Part shown: piece by piece, positions 7,941 through 15,924 of the stretch
How the letters are laid out: each line of letters opens with the position of its first letter
Numbering within the stretch: the stretch's first letter is position 1
From: RH-AL1 sp965277355
GTDB lineage: Bacteria > Pseudomonadota > Alphaproteobacteria > Rhizobiales > Beijerinckiaceae
Reading direction: 5' to 3'
DNA length: 64,000 nt
NCBI GenBank assembly: GCA_965277355.1
Contig: CBDICN010000002.1
Location: forward strand, 310,001-374,000
The notes under the pieces: model-generated
What the model was told of the DNA's origin: nothing
The model's database searches: none
Seen by the model: only the letters and a program-made list of their open reading frames with translations
Made by a program: the position numbers and the translations under genes

Positions 7941-9479
7941 TTGGCGGTCCGTGAGTACGAATTGAAATTCAATGTCGCGCAAGACGATGTCGAGCGCCTG
8001 CTCGCGCATCCCATGCTGAAGCCTGCCCTCCCGGAGCGCCGCGTGTCGCGCCTCGTCTCGACCTATTTCGACACGCCGGATGCTCGTCTGCGCGCCGCCC
8101 GCATCAGCCTGCGCACCCGTTGCTCGGACGCTGGCTCGACACAGACGCTGAAGCGCGCCGCCGCCTCGCTCGTCGATCGCGGCGAGTGGGAGCGCCGCGA
8201 TGCCGGCGAGCGTCCCGACGGGGCGTGGTTGCGGCAGACGCCGCTCGCCGGCTTCTTCGAGCCGCCGATCGTCGCCGCGCTCGATGCGCGCTTCACCGTC
8301 GATGTCATGCGCACGACCTTGGCACTGCGCTGCCACGATGCGACGATCGAGGGTGCCATCGACCAGGGTGCCATCCGCGCCCACGGCGCGGCGCTTCCGG
8401 TCAACGAGCTCGAACTCGAGCTGAAAGGCGGCTCTCCCGGCGCGCTCGTCGCGGTCGCCCGCGAACTCGCCCGAGACCTGCCGCTGGTTCTGAGCCTCGC
8501 GAGCAAGGCGGAGCGCGGCCGCGCCCTGGCGGACGGAAGCTGGGGTCGCCCGACCAAGGCGATAGCGCTTCAACTCGACGAGTCGATGACGACCGCGCAG
8601 GCGTTCATGGCCATCGTCCAGGGATGCCTGCATACCTTCCTCGTCAATGCCGCCCTTGTCGGAGCGGACGGGGCCGGCGACGACGTCGAGCCCGTCCATG
8701 CAACGCGGATCGCGCTGCGGCGGCTGCGGGCGGCGCTCGACCTTTTCAAGCCGGCCCTGCGCCGGCATGCGGCCGCCGCCATTCTGCAGGACGTCACATG
8801 GATGGCGGCCCGGCTCGGCCATGCTCGCGACGCCGACGTGTTCCGGGCAGAGATCGTCGCGCGCGCCGAGGCGGACGACGCCGCGTCCGGCGACCAGGCT
8901 CTCGCCGCGGTCATCGGCGGCCAACACGACCAAGCCCATGCGGCGTTGCGCCGGGCGCTCGCCTCGTCGCGGTTCAGGCTGATGGCGCTCGATCTATTGG
9001 CCTTCTCCGAACACGGCGTCAGACGGAGCCGAGCCGCCGAGGCGTTCGCGCCGTTCGTGCGTCGCCGCCTGCAAAAGCGCCAGAAAGCTTTGGTGCGTGC
9101 CGGTCGCAGACCTTCGCTTTTGCCGCAGAAAGCCATGCACGACGCCCGCAAGGCCGCGAAGATGCTGCGCTACAGTCTCGAATTCTTCGACGGCATCGGC
9201 ATCGGCATGAAGCCGAAGCGCGTGGCCGCGTTGCGCGACGCCTTGCAGGCGTTGCAACACTCGCTCGGCGAGGTCCATGACGCCGAGGCGATGCGCGTCT
9301 ATCTGCGCGACACGGTTTTGCGGCGCGGTGCCCCGGCCGATGTTTCGCCGGCCCAATGGCAGAACGCGGCCGCGGCCGCGGCCCACATCGCGGACATGTC
9401 ATCCGACCATCGTCAGCCTTATCGCGCGGCCGACAAGGCCGCGCGTATCGTCGCACGGGCTAGGCTCCTTCTGAGCTGA
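7941..9479 (+). CDS. CYTH-CHAD domain protein (inorganic triphosphatase-like)
   Basis: 512 residues. The TTG at 7941 is preferred because GGAGAA lies seven bases upstream; an in-frame GTG at 7926 lacks a site. The N-terminal CYTH domain begins with the metal-binding ExExK signature (EYELKF), continues with VSRLVSTYFDTPD and STQTLKR, and ends with NELELELKGG near 160. The C-terminal CHAD domain (about 220-500) has the conserved basic helices HATRIALRRLRAALDLF and MHDARKAAKMLRYSLEFF. CYTH-CHAD proteins such as YgiF hydrolyse inorganic triphosphate, and CHAD binds polyphosphate. No ppk or ppx gene is adjacent. Confidence 0.9.
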   Translation: MAVREYELKFNVAQDDVERLLAHPMLKPALPERRVSRLVSTYFDTPDARLRAARISLRTRCSDAGSTQTLKRAAASLVDRGEWERRDAGERPDGAWLRQTPLAGFFEPPIVAALDARFTVDVMRTTLALRCHDATIEGAIDQGAIRAHGAALPVNELELELKGGSPGALVAVARELARDLPLVLSLASKAERGRALADGSWGRPTKAIALQLDESMTTAQAFMAIVQGCLHTFLVNAALVGADGAGDDVEPVHATRIALRRLRAALDLFKPALRRHAAAAILQDVTWMAARLGHARDADVFRAEIVARAEADDAASGDQALAAVIGGQHDQAHAALRRALASSRFRLMALDLLAFSEHGVRRSRAAEAFAPFVRRRLQKRQKALVRAGRRPSLLPQKAMHDARKAAKMLRYSLEFFDGIGIGMKPKRVAALRDALQALQHSLGEVHDAEAMRVYLRDTVLRRGAPADVSPAQWQNAAAAAAHIADMSSDHRQPYRAADKAARIVARARLLLS

Positions 9480-9557
9480 GTTACTCCTCTACGCGCTTGG
9501 CTATGGCGAGGCAGCCTGCTGCTGTAATGATGTGGGTCGCGGACGGCGGAGGCTGTG

Positions 9558-9887
9558 ATGGCGAAGGGCGACAAGGGCCGCTACACCGGCAGGCAGGAAC
9601 GCAAGGCTGAGCATATCGCGGAGAGTTATGGCGCCCGCGGTGTGCCGCAAGCCGAGGCCGAGCGGCGGGCCTGGGCCACCGTCAACAAGGACGATGGCGG
9701 CGGCAAGAAGCCGGGCGGAAGCGGTCGCGGCAAGGACACCGGCCATCCGGCTGCCCATAAGGGCGGCGAAAGCGGCGGCAAGGCTTCGTCCGACCGCTCC
9801 GCCGCCGATCGATCCGCATCGGCCAAGAAGGCTGCCGCCACGCGCAAGCGCAATGCCGAGACAAAGACGAGGCAGCCGACGAGCTAG
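9558..9887 (+). CDS. Small basic ChaB-like / plasmid-stabilisation-type protein
   Basis: 109 residues with GGAGG five bases before the ATG at 9558. The N-terminal 45 residues (ERKAEHIAESYGARGV to ERRAWATVNKDDGG) resemble the short helical ChaB-like segment found in many rhizobial proteins named plasmid stabilisation protein. The remainder is a disordered Lys/Gly/Ser/Ala-rich tail resembling histone H1 tails, suggesting nucleic-acid binding. No biochemical function is established for this group. It is a single gene with no partner toxin nearby. Confidence 0.6.
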   Translation: MAKGDKGRYTGRQERKAEHIAESYGARGVPQAEAERRAWATVNKDDGGGKKPGGSGRGKDTGHPAAHKGGESGGKASSDRSAADRSASAKKAAATRKRNAETKTRQPTS

Positions 9888-10087
9888 GCCGATAACACCG
9901 GAGGTCGCCGCATCGACATCGCCGAAGACGTAGGGAGCGGCTCGCCACCCGTCCGGCCCATCGCTCGCTCGCGCGCCTTGAGCGAAGCACATGGTTGGCC
10001 GAGCGTCGGAGGCTCGCGCGCAACGATGCGGTCGCGACCTCGTTGGGGTGGGCCGGGCCGAAGATCCGGCCCCAACGGAGGAAACAG

Positions 10088-10345
10088 ATGAAGACGCTTT
10101 GCTATGCGGTTCTCGCTTTAGGGCTGACGACCGGTCTCGCCCAGGCGCAATCGATGAACAAGCAGACCGACCCGAAGCAGTCGTCGCCCGGCACGACCGG
10201 CGCGATGGGGAACGTGACGTCCGACGGCGTGGCGACTGATCCCAGCGGCGTCGCCGCCCAGCAGGGTGGCGCCTCCAAGGCCTCTCCCGGCACGGTCGGC
10301 GCAGCCCCGGGCGCCGCTACCCCGTCCCAGATGCCGAAGCACTAA
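10088..10345 (+). CDS. Small secreted low-complexity protein
   Basis: 85 residues with GGAGGAAACAG just before the ATG. A signal peptide (KTLCYAVLALGLTTGLAQA) is followed by a Ser/Thr/Gly/Pro-rich mature chain with the repeated pattern P-G-T-x-G (SSPGTTGAMG and ASPGTVGAAPG). It is predicted to be unstructured and exported. It has the same length and layout as the next gene (10428-10685), suggesting a pair of related secreted small proteins. No function can be assigned. Confidence 0.65.
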   Translation: MKTLCYAVLALGLTTGLAQAQSMNKQTDPKQSSPGTTGAMGNVTSDGVATDPSGVAAQQGGASKASPGTVGAAPGAATPSQMPKH

Positions 10346-10427
10346 CACGCACGCACGGCGTCCTCGCGAGGTCCAGGACGCCGCCTCTACTTGCTATGGG
10401 GGCAACACCGCTCCGGAAGGGGTTTTA

Positions 10428-10685
10428 ATGTCGTCAGGAAGACTTCTGGCTATTTCCGTGGTCTTGATCGTGCTCCCGGCGTGGAGCGCTCTCGCGCAGG
10501 GCGCGGTCGTCCCGATGGGCGAAAGAGCCACCCGCGGGCCTACCGCAGCAGGTGGCGAGTCGGGGATGCGCGGTAACGGTGGCGCGGACCCGTCGGGGCG
10601 CGCAGCGTCGACCGGCACCGGCGAAGGCTCAGGTAACGTCACCGCGACCGGCGGCAACGCCGGCGGGAACCCGAGCAAGAACTAG
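10428..10685 (+). CDS. Small secreted Gly-rich protein, similar in layout to the preceding gene
   Basis: 85 residues from the ATG at 10428 with AAGGGG upstream. A signal peptide (SGRLLAISVVLIVLPAWSALAQ) precedes a Gly/Thr/Ala/Asn-rich chain with GNGGADPSG and GNVTATGGNAGG. The mature part shares the DPSG motif and overall composition with the 10088 product, so the two may descend from one duplication. Exported and probably unstructured; function unknown. Confidence 0.6.
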   Translation: MSSGRLLAISVVLIVLPAWSALAQGAVVPMGERATRGPTAAGGESGMRGNGGADPSGRAASTGTGEGSGNVTATGGNAGGNPSKN

Positions 10686-10823
10686 GACTGCATCGGTTTA
10701 AGCAGCAACTGTCCGGTGGCGGTGGCAACTGGGCGAGCATCCGCAGAGAGTCTGAGTGGGCTAGCGGCTTGAGAGAAACCGCTGGGCTTGGCCATCGGCG
10801 CGCGGGCTCGAGTCGGGCCGAAG

Positions 10824-10898
10824 TGGTGGGCGCGACAGGGATTGAACCTGTGACCCCTTCCATGTCAAGGAAGTGCTCTCCCGCTGAGCTACGCGCCC
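10824..10898 (-). tRNA. tRNA-Val (GAC anticodon)
   Basis: On the minus strand the 75-nt sequence folds as a standard cloverleaf. The acceptor stem pairs GGGCGCG (10898-10892) with CGCGCCC (10834-10828). The anticodon arm CTTCC/GGAAG holds the loop TTGACAT with anticodon GAC, and the T arm contains GGTTCAATCC. The 3' CCA is encoded (10826-10824). It decodes GUC valine codons. There is no sign of an integrated element at its 3' end. Confidence 0.95.
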
Positions 10899-11311
10899 GC
10901 TCTCCACCGCATCCCCGGGTCGGATGCGCGAGCGCGGATATACCGGCCGCATCGCGGCGGCGCAACAACCCCGCCACTGACAACCGCATTTTTCGCTGTC
11001 GGATGCGCGCCGGGCAGCGAATTGGCGGTTTCGCACATGCCCTACTCTCCAAGCACCCGGTAACCTTTGGCGTTCCAAAAAGCGTCGGAGAGGAAAAGGC
11101 CATCCGGCAAGGGCAGGATGGCAGCGGACAACCAACTCGATGGAGGTAGCTGTCAGATGCGCCGCCTATCCCAGGCGCTCCTCTTCCCGAGGCAGCTTCG
11201 CCTCAGGCGCGGCGATCTGGCTATAGGTGCGTCGATTACGCGAATGTCTCCCGATCAGCTCCCCTGACGACCGACAGGGGAAGATGCGTGCGGCGCGGCG
11301 CGGGGGTGCCG
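10899..11311. other. Intergenic stretch without a supported gene
   Basis: 413 bases between tRNA-Val and the membrane glycosyltransferase-like gene. A short open frame of about 36 codons at 11157-11267 follows a GGAGG, but its translation is arginine-rich without any recognisable domain. The left third should hold the tRNA promoter. Nothing else could be supported. Confidence 0.5.
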
Positions 11312-13213
11312 TCATCGAGCCGTCGCCCGCAACACGCGGTAAACCTTGATCGGGGTCGCCGCGAGCGGCACCGGCGCGAGCCATGCCGGGACGCGGCCGG
11401 CCAGCAGTTCCGCGGCCAGCCCGTGCGGCGCGCGCCTGGCTAGCAGAGCCGTCTCCATCGGCTCGGGGCACACCATCACGTAGGCGGCGTCGCGACGCAC
11501 CGCCATGCGCTCGGCCTCGTCCAGGGAGGCCATCATGGTCTCGAAAACGAAGCGGTTGCCGTCGTTGTCGCGATGGAAGGCGGCCGCGAAGACGCTCATG
11601 TCGGTCTGGGCGAGAAGATAGGAACCGAGATCGATCGGCGCGATCACGCGTCCTGGGGCGAGCTGCGCCAGCGGCGCCAGAGCCTCGCTCGTCAGGCAGA
11701 GGTCGCCGTTGGCTACCGGCTGCGAGCGGGCGGCGCGCGGTGCGCCGGGCAGGACCACTGGGAGGACGAGAGCGACGGCGGTTGCCGTGAAGGGGACGAT
11801 CAGCATCTGCGCCAGGGCGGCGAGGCTGTTTCGACCGTGCCGCTCGAGCCTCGACGCCAGCGGCACGGCGGCGTAGAGGGCGCCGCAGAGCGCAATCGCC
11901 GTCACGGAGGTCAGCACCCGGACCTGCCAGAAGCTCAGCGCGAGGCCGACTCCGACGACGGCGATGACAAGCGCGAAGCGCTGCCGATCAAGTCCCGGCC
12001 TTCGCCACGCGGCCGCGAGGCAGAAGGCGAGGCCCAGCGCGACCGGAACGGTCGAGACCAACGCGACCGCCGGGTTCTCTCGCAGCACCCGCAGCACAGG
12101 GAGCGATTCGGCGACGTTGCGGATCCAGATGTCGCGGACCAGCGGATCGACCGCGGCGAAGGGGTCGTGCAGGCAAGCGGGATAGGCGAGCGCGACGAAC
12201 GCCGCGGCAAGCGCGCCGACGGCAAGAGCCGCCGCGAGCCGCGCGCCCTTGCCTGGTAGCCGCAGGCCGCAGAGCGCCGCGCTCGCACAGCCGGCCGCCG
12301 CGATCAGGCCCGCGCCGAGGTGGGCGGCGCCGTAGCCGTCGCAGACCGGCAGCAGGTAGCGCGAGGGTGCCACCGTCGCGACGAAGAGCAGCGGCAACCC
12401 GATCGCGAGGCCGGCCGCGTACCAGGCCAGCATCCGTGCCATCGCCGCGCCGTGCCAGATCCAGAAGCCGACCAAGGTCATCGCGAGCACAGCGATGAAG
12501 GGAAGATCCTCGAGGCTGATTGCCAGCGACAGACCGGCCAGACCGCCGGCCAGCGCCGCTTGGCGCGCTTTCGCCGGGTCCAGCGCCGCCACGGCAGCCG
12601 CAAGCATCGCGACGAGGGCAAGGACCTGAGGCGCATGGTGGTCGATGCGGCCCGGCAGGAACTGGATGATGCCGTCGCCGCTGAGCAGGGTGGCCGCGAT
12701 CGCCGGCAGCCGCGCCCGAGGTCCGAGCAGCAGCGTGCCGAGCCGCGCCATCGCGAGGTAGAGCCCGACCAGCAGCGTGAACGGGAAGGCGAGGCGCGCC
12801 AGCCGCTCCGCGGTCGTGACGTCGGCAACGACGCCGAAGCCCTTGATCATCAGCGCGACCGGCACGTCGACGATCCGCGACCAGTGCATGAAGGTCCCCG
12901 AAGGCGGGTTCAAGCCGTAGGCCGTCATGTCGAACCAGCCCTGGCCGCGGAGCAGGGCGCGCACCTCCACGAGGTGCATCGCATCGTCGGTGTCGACGAA
13001 GGCGCCGGAGGTCCAGGTGGCGAGCAGCGGCTCGCGCAGCATGAGAAAGCTCAGCAGCGCCGCCGCGATCGCGAACGGCAGCAGCCGCGCGGGCCGGGGG
13101 AAGCCGACCGGTTCGACCTTGGCGGCTATGGTCCCAGAGGCAAGCGACATGACGCGAGGGGATGGCGTGTGGGGAAGGCGCGGTGATGCGCCGAGGGATC
13201 GAGGGCGAGCCAT
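11312..13213 (-). CDS. Polytopic membrane protein, GT-C glycosyltransferase-like (STT3-like)
   Basis: Up to 633 residues; a shorter start at 13150 (MSLASG) gives 612 and leaves the signal-anchor helix intact, and neither start has a strong ribosome-binding site. About 10-12 hydrophobic segments alternate with loops. The first periplasmic loop carries FVDTDDAMHLVEVRALLRGQ, an acidic DxDD-type site, followed by MHWSRIVDVP. A later loop has PGRIDHHAPQV, resembling GT-C/STT3-like enzymes that take lipid-linked sugars. A soluble C-terminal domain follows (about 500-630). It is probably an envelope glycosyltransferase; donor and acceptor are unknown, and no sugar-biosynthesis operon is adjacent. 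Confidence 0.6.
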   Translation of the reverse strand: MARPRSLGASPRLPHTPSPRVMSLASGTIAAKVEPVGFPRPARLLPFAIAAALLSFLMLREPLLATWTSGAFVDTDDAMHLVEVRALLRGQGWFDMTAYGLNPPSGTFMHWSRIVDVPVALMIKGFGVVADVTTAERLARLAFPFTLLVGLYLAMARLGTLLLGPRARLPAIAATLLSGDGIIQFLPGRIDHHAPQVLALVAMLAAAVAALDPAKARQAALAGGLAGLSLAISLEDLPFIAVLAMTLVGFWIWHGAAMARMLAWYAAGLAIGLPLLFVATVAPSRYLLPVCDGYGAAHLGAGLIAAAGCASAALCGLRLPGKGARLAAALAVGALAAAFVALAYPACLHDPFAAVDPLVRDIWIRNVAESLPVLRVLRENPAVALVSTVPVALGLAFCLAAAWRRPGLDRQRFALVIAVVGVGLALSFWQVRVLTSVTAIALCGALYAAVPLASRLERHGRNSLAALAQMLIVPFTATAVALVLPVVLPGAPRAARSQPVANGDLCLTSEALAPLAQLAPGRVIAPIDLGSYLLAQTDMSVFAAAFHRDNDGNRFVFETMMASLDEAERMAVRRDAAYVMVCPEPMETALLARRAPHGLAAELLAGRVPAWLAPVPLAATPIKVYRVLRATAR

Positions 13214-13348
13214 TCTAGGCCGAACCGGCTTACCGCCGCGTTACGGCGTGCGATCGCTATCCCAACAGCTGGTGCGGCCCCGTCTGGCCAAGGGAGGACG
13301 CAACGTATACGCCTGATCGTGCGAGTCCTCGTCCGCACAACCGAATGA

Positions 13349-14041
13349 ATGGCAAAGCTTTATCATCACCCTCTCGATCCCGCGTCGCGCTTCGTCCGCC
13401 TCAGCCTCGCCGAATACGGTATCGAGCCCGACCTGATCGAGGAGCGCGCTTTCGAGCGACGCCACGAGTTCCTGGTGCTCAATCCGGCCGGCACGCTGCC
13501 GGTGTGGGTCGAGAGGACCGGAGCGATCGTGCCGGGCGCCGGGCCGATCGCCGAGTTCCTCGACGAGACGCGCGGCCACACGCTGGGCGACCGTCGGCTG
13601 TTGCCCGAGGTGCCGTTCGAGCGCGTCGAGGTGCGTCGCCTCATCGAGTGGTTCAACGGCAAGTTCTTCGCGGACGTGTCCGGCTGGCTGGTGACGGAGA
13701 AGGTCTACAAACGCTTCATGAGCGCCGAGCAGGGCGGCGGCGCTCCGGCGATGGAGCTGGTGCGCGCCGCGCGCGTCAACGTCCGCCACCACTTGCGCTA
13801 CATCGGCTATCTCGTTGGCCGCCGCAAATGGCTCGCCGGCGACGAGTTCTCCTACGCCGACCTCGCCGCCGCCGCGCATCTCTCCAGCGTCGATTTCCTG
13901 GGCGACGTGCCCTGGGCGGAGGACGAGCACGCCAAGCACTGGTACGCGCGGGTGAAATCGCGACCGGCCTTCCGCACGCTGCTGGCCGACCGCGTGCCGG
14001 GCATCACGCCGGCCGACGCCTACGCCGACCTCGATTTTTGA
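13349..14041 (+). CDS. Glutathione S-transferase family protein
   Basis: 230 residues. N-terminal GST domain: LYHHPLDPASRFVRLSLAEYG, then NPAGTLPVWVE with the cis-Pro loop and an acidic residue before IAEFLDE. The C-terminal helical domain includes RKWLAGDEFSYADLAAAAHL, the N-capping motif seen in GSTs (SxAD). Its stop overlaps the queG start (TGATG), so the genes are co-translated; this GST-queG pairing recurs in alphaproteobacteria. Substrate unknown. Confidence 0.9.
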   Translation: MAKLYHHPLDPASRFVRLSLAEYGIEPDLIEERAFERRHEFLVLNPAGTLPVWVERTGAIVPGAGPIAEFLDETRGHTLGDRRLLPEVPFERVEVRRLIEWFNGKFFADVSGWLVTEKVYKRFMSAEQGGGAPAMELVRAARVNVRHHLRYIGYLVGRRKWLAGDEFSYADLAAAAHLSSVDFLGDVPWAEDEHAKHWYARVKSRPAFRTLLADRVPGITPADAYADLDF

Positions 14042-15126
14042 TGCCGTCTCCTGGATTTTCGAAGCCTGGAGATTCGAAGGCGGCGCTCGCCGAGAAAGCC
14101 GGGACGCTCGGCTTCGATCTCTGCCGGATCGCGGCGCCGGACGCGATTCCCCAGGCGCCGGGAAACCTGCGCGCCTTCATCGAGGCGGGGCGTGCCGGCG
14201 ACATGGATTGGCTCGCCGAGACCGAGCCGCGTCGCGCCGACCCGCGCGTGCTGTGGCCGGAAGTCCGTTCGATCGTGATGCTCGGCATGAATTATGGGCC
14301 GCAAGGCGACCCGCTGGCGCTGCTCGAGGACCGGGGCGCGGCCAACATCTCGGTCTACGCGCGCGGTCGCGATTATCACGACGTCATCAAGGGCAAGCTG
14401 AAGGAGCTCGCCGGCTGGCTGATCGCGGCGGCCGCGCGGGACGACACGCAACCGCGGGTAAAGGTGTTCGTCGACACCGCGCCGGTGATGGAGAAGCCGC
14501 TCGCCGAGGCCGCCGGGCTCGGCTGGCAGGGCAAGCATACCAACCTCGTCTCGCGCGAGTTCGGCTCCTGGCTGTTTCTCGGCGCGATCTTCACGACCCT
14601 GCCGCTCGAGCCCGACGCGCCCGAGGCCGACCATTGCGGCTCGTGCCGCGCCTGCCTCGAGATCTGCCCGACGGCGGCCTTTCCGCAGCCCTACCAGCTC
14701 GATGCGCGGCGCTGCATCTCCTACCTGACGATCGAGCACAAAGGGCCGATCCCGGAAGAATTCCGCCGCGCGATCGGCAACCGGGTGTTCGGCTGCGACG
14801 ATTGCCTCGCGGTCTGCCCGTGGAACAAGTGGGCGCAGGTTGGCCGCGAGACGAAGCTGCAGGCCCGCGAGGCGCTGACCGCGCCGCGCATCGCCGACTT
14901 GCTGGCGCTCGACGAGCCCGGTTTCCGGGCGATGTTCGCGGCGAGCCCAGTCAAGCGACTCGGCCACGCCCGCTTCCTGCGCAACCTCCTCGTCGCCGCC
15001 GGCAATTCGGGTGACGCGACATTGTTGCCGGCGGTCCGCCGGCACGCGGCGAGCGGGGATGCGATGGTGCGCGAGACCGCGGAGGGGGCGGAGCGGGAGC
15101 TGATGCCCACCTCGACCCCGATGTGA
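14041..15126 (+). CDS. queG: Epoxyqueuosine reductase QueG
   Basis: 361 residues; ATG overlaps the preceding stop (TGATG). QueG performs the last step of queuosine synthesis, reducing epoxyqueuosine in the tRNA wobble position with a cobalamin and two 4Fe-4S clusters. The N-terminal cobalamin-binding domain is followed by cluster motif CGSCRACLEICP near 200 and the second cluster CDDCLAVCPWNKW near 252; a HEAT-like helical tail (LARFLRNLL region) closes the protein. All eight cluster cysteines are present. It is the last gene before the lower-GC R-M islet. Confidence 0.95.
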   Translation: MPSPGFSKPGDSKAALAEKAGTLGFDLCRIAAPDAIPQAPGNLRAFIEAGRAGDMDWLAETEPRRADPRVLWPEVRSIVMLGMNYGPQGDPLALLEDRGAANISVYARGRDYHDVIKGKLKELAGWLIAAAARDDTQPRVKVFVDTAPVMEKPLAEAAGLGWQGKHTNLVSREFGSWLFLGAIFTTLPLEPDAPEADHCGSCRACLEICPTAAFPQPYQLDARRCISYLTIEHKGPIPEEFRRAIGNRVFGCDDCLAVCPWNKWAQVGRETKLQAREALTAPRIADLLALDEPGFRAMFAASPVKRLGHARFLRNLLVAAGNSGDATLLPAVRRHAASGDAMVRETAEGAERELMPTSTPM

Positions 15127-15203
15127 CCAAGACACACGGTTAATTAGCTTTCATCGACGCGCGGAGTCAGCCTTGGGGCGTCCAGAGAGTTGGAAAAGCA
15201 ACG

Positions 15204-15866
15204 ATGGCGAAGCGGGCAGCTTTGGATCATGCGGCGTTCAACACGAAAGCAGAGCTTCCTTTCAGCCTTCGGGTGAGTGATTTCGAGCACGCCATGCAGG
15301 ACGTCTACGACTTTTTTGCAGACGTGAACGATGTGCTTTCCGCAAAAGGCTTGCACCGGTTGGACGACATGCTGCGTCCGGCCGCTATGAGCGGAATGAT
15401 CTCGGATATGATTACCGCATCGCTTGCGAAGTTCTCGCGTGGGCTCGTCGAAAATAGACATTTCAACGGCCATCCCGATTTGATCGTGCGCGGGCGCTAT
15501 AAGGACGATGCTGTCGCGTCGGGTGAAGATGGGGTCGAAATAAAGAGCACTCGCAAAGCTGGAGGCGCCGTGGACACCCACGGAGCAAGGGCACAATGGA
15601 TGTGCGTTTTTGTCTATCAGGTCGATAACAGCACGGAGCCGGCCTCTAACCGCGAGCCTATGCAGTTCACCGAGGTTTACCTCGGCAAGGTCACAGAAGG
15701 AGATTTCCGGTCCAATGCGCGCGGTGCGCTCGGAACCCGTACTTCGACGTTGCACGCTCAAGGCATCAAGAAACTTCGAGAACGCTGGATCTACAAGGTG
15801 TTAATCGCTGCGGCTTCCACGAAACAGATGCCGGGTTTGAAACCGAAAATCGAAAAAGTGACTTGA
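15204..15866 (+). CDS. Putative type II restriction endonuclease (PD-(D/E)XK)
   Basis: 220 residues. The core has a PD-(D/E)XK layout: P91-D92 in GHPDLIVRG, then E112-I-K114 in GVEIKST, about 19 residues apart, on neighbouring predicted strands, followed by a strand WMCVFVYQVD. The N-terminal 80 residues are helical (FEHAMQDVYDFFADVN). It is immediately followed by a DNA methyltransferase in the same orientation, and both genes have lower GC and different codon use from neighbouring genes, so this is the nuclease of a type II system. The recognition site is unknown. A nuclease of another kind is possible, but the partner makes restriction most likely. Confidence 0.72.
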   Translation: MAKRAALDHAAFNTKAELPFSLRVSDFEHAMQDVYDFFADVNDVLSAKGLHRLDDMLRPAAMSGMISDMITASLAKFSRGLVENRHFNGHPDLIVRGRYKDDAVASGEDGVEIKSTRKAGGAVDTHGARAQWMCVFVYQVDNSTEPASNREPMQFTEVYLGKVTEGDFRSNARGALGTRTSTLHAQGIKKLRERWIYKVLIAAASTKQMPGLKPKIEKVT

Positions 15867-15924
15867 CGTCGGGACGTCTTGTAAAGTCTTGTGCTCTCAA
15901 TGAGGAGCAAGGTGATGAGAGCAC
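15863..15924 (+). promoter_or_regulatory. R-M junction: tandem GACGTC, direct GTCTTGT repeat and 9-bp inverted repeat over methyltransferase start
   Basis: Between nuclease and methyltransferase lie two GACGTC palindromes (15865-15870 and 15873-15878), a direct repeat GTCTTGT (15876-15882 and 15886-15892), and a perfect inverted repeat GTGCTCTCA/TGAGAGCAC (15891-15899 and 15916-15924). The last brackets the GAGGAG ribosome-binding site and overlaps the ATG at 15915, so as RNA it would hide the initiation region. These look like an operator plus a translational switch controlling methyltransferase synthesis. The function is inferred. Confidence 0.5.

Noticed and set aside
10824..10898. tRNA-Val as an attachment site for an element
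   Set aside because: No second copy of the tRNA 3' end and no integrase nearby.
11157..11267. Short open frame after a GGAGG
   Set aside because: About 36 codons, arginine-rich, no hydrophobic core and no family.
15863..15887. A sigma-70 promoter TTGACG...TAAAGT between nuclease and methyltransferase
   Set aside because: The spacer is only 13 bases, too short for a normal promoter, so it was not called as such.
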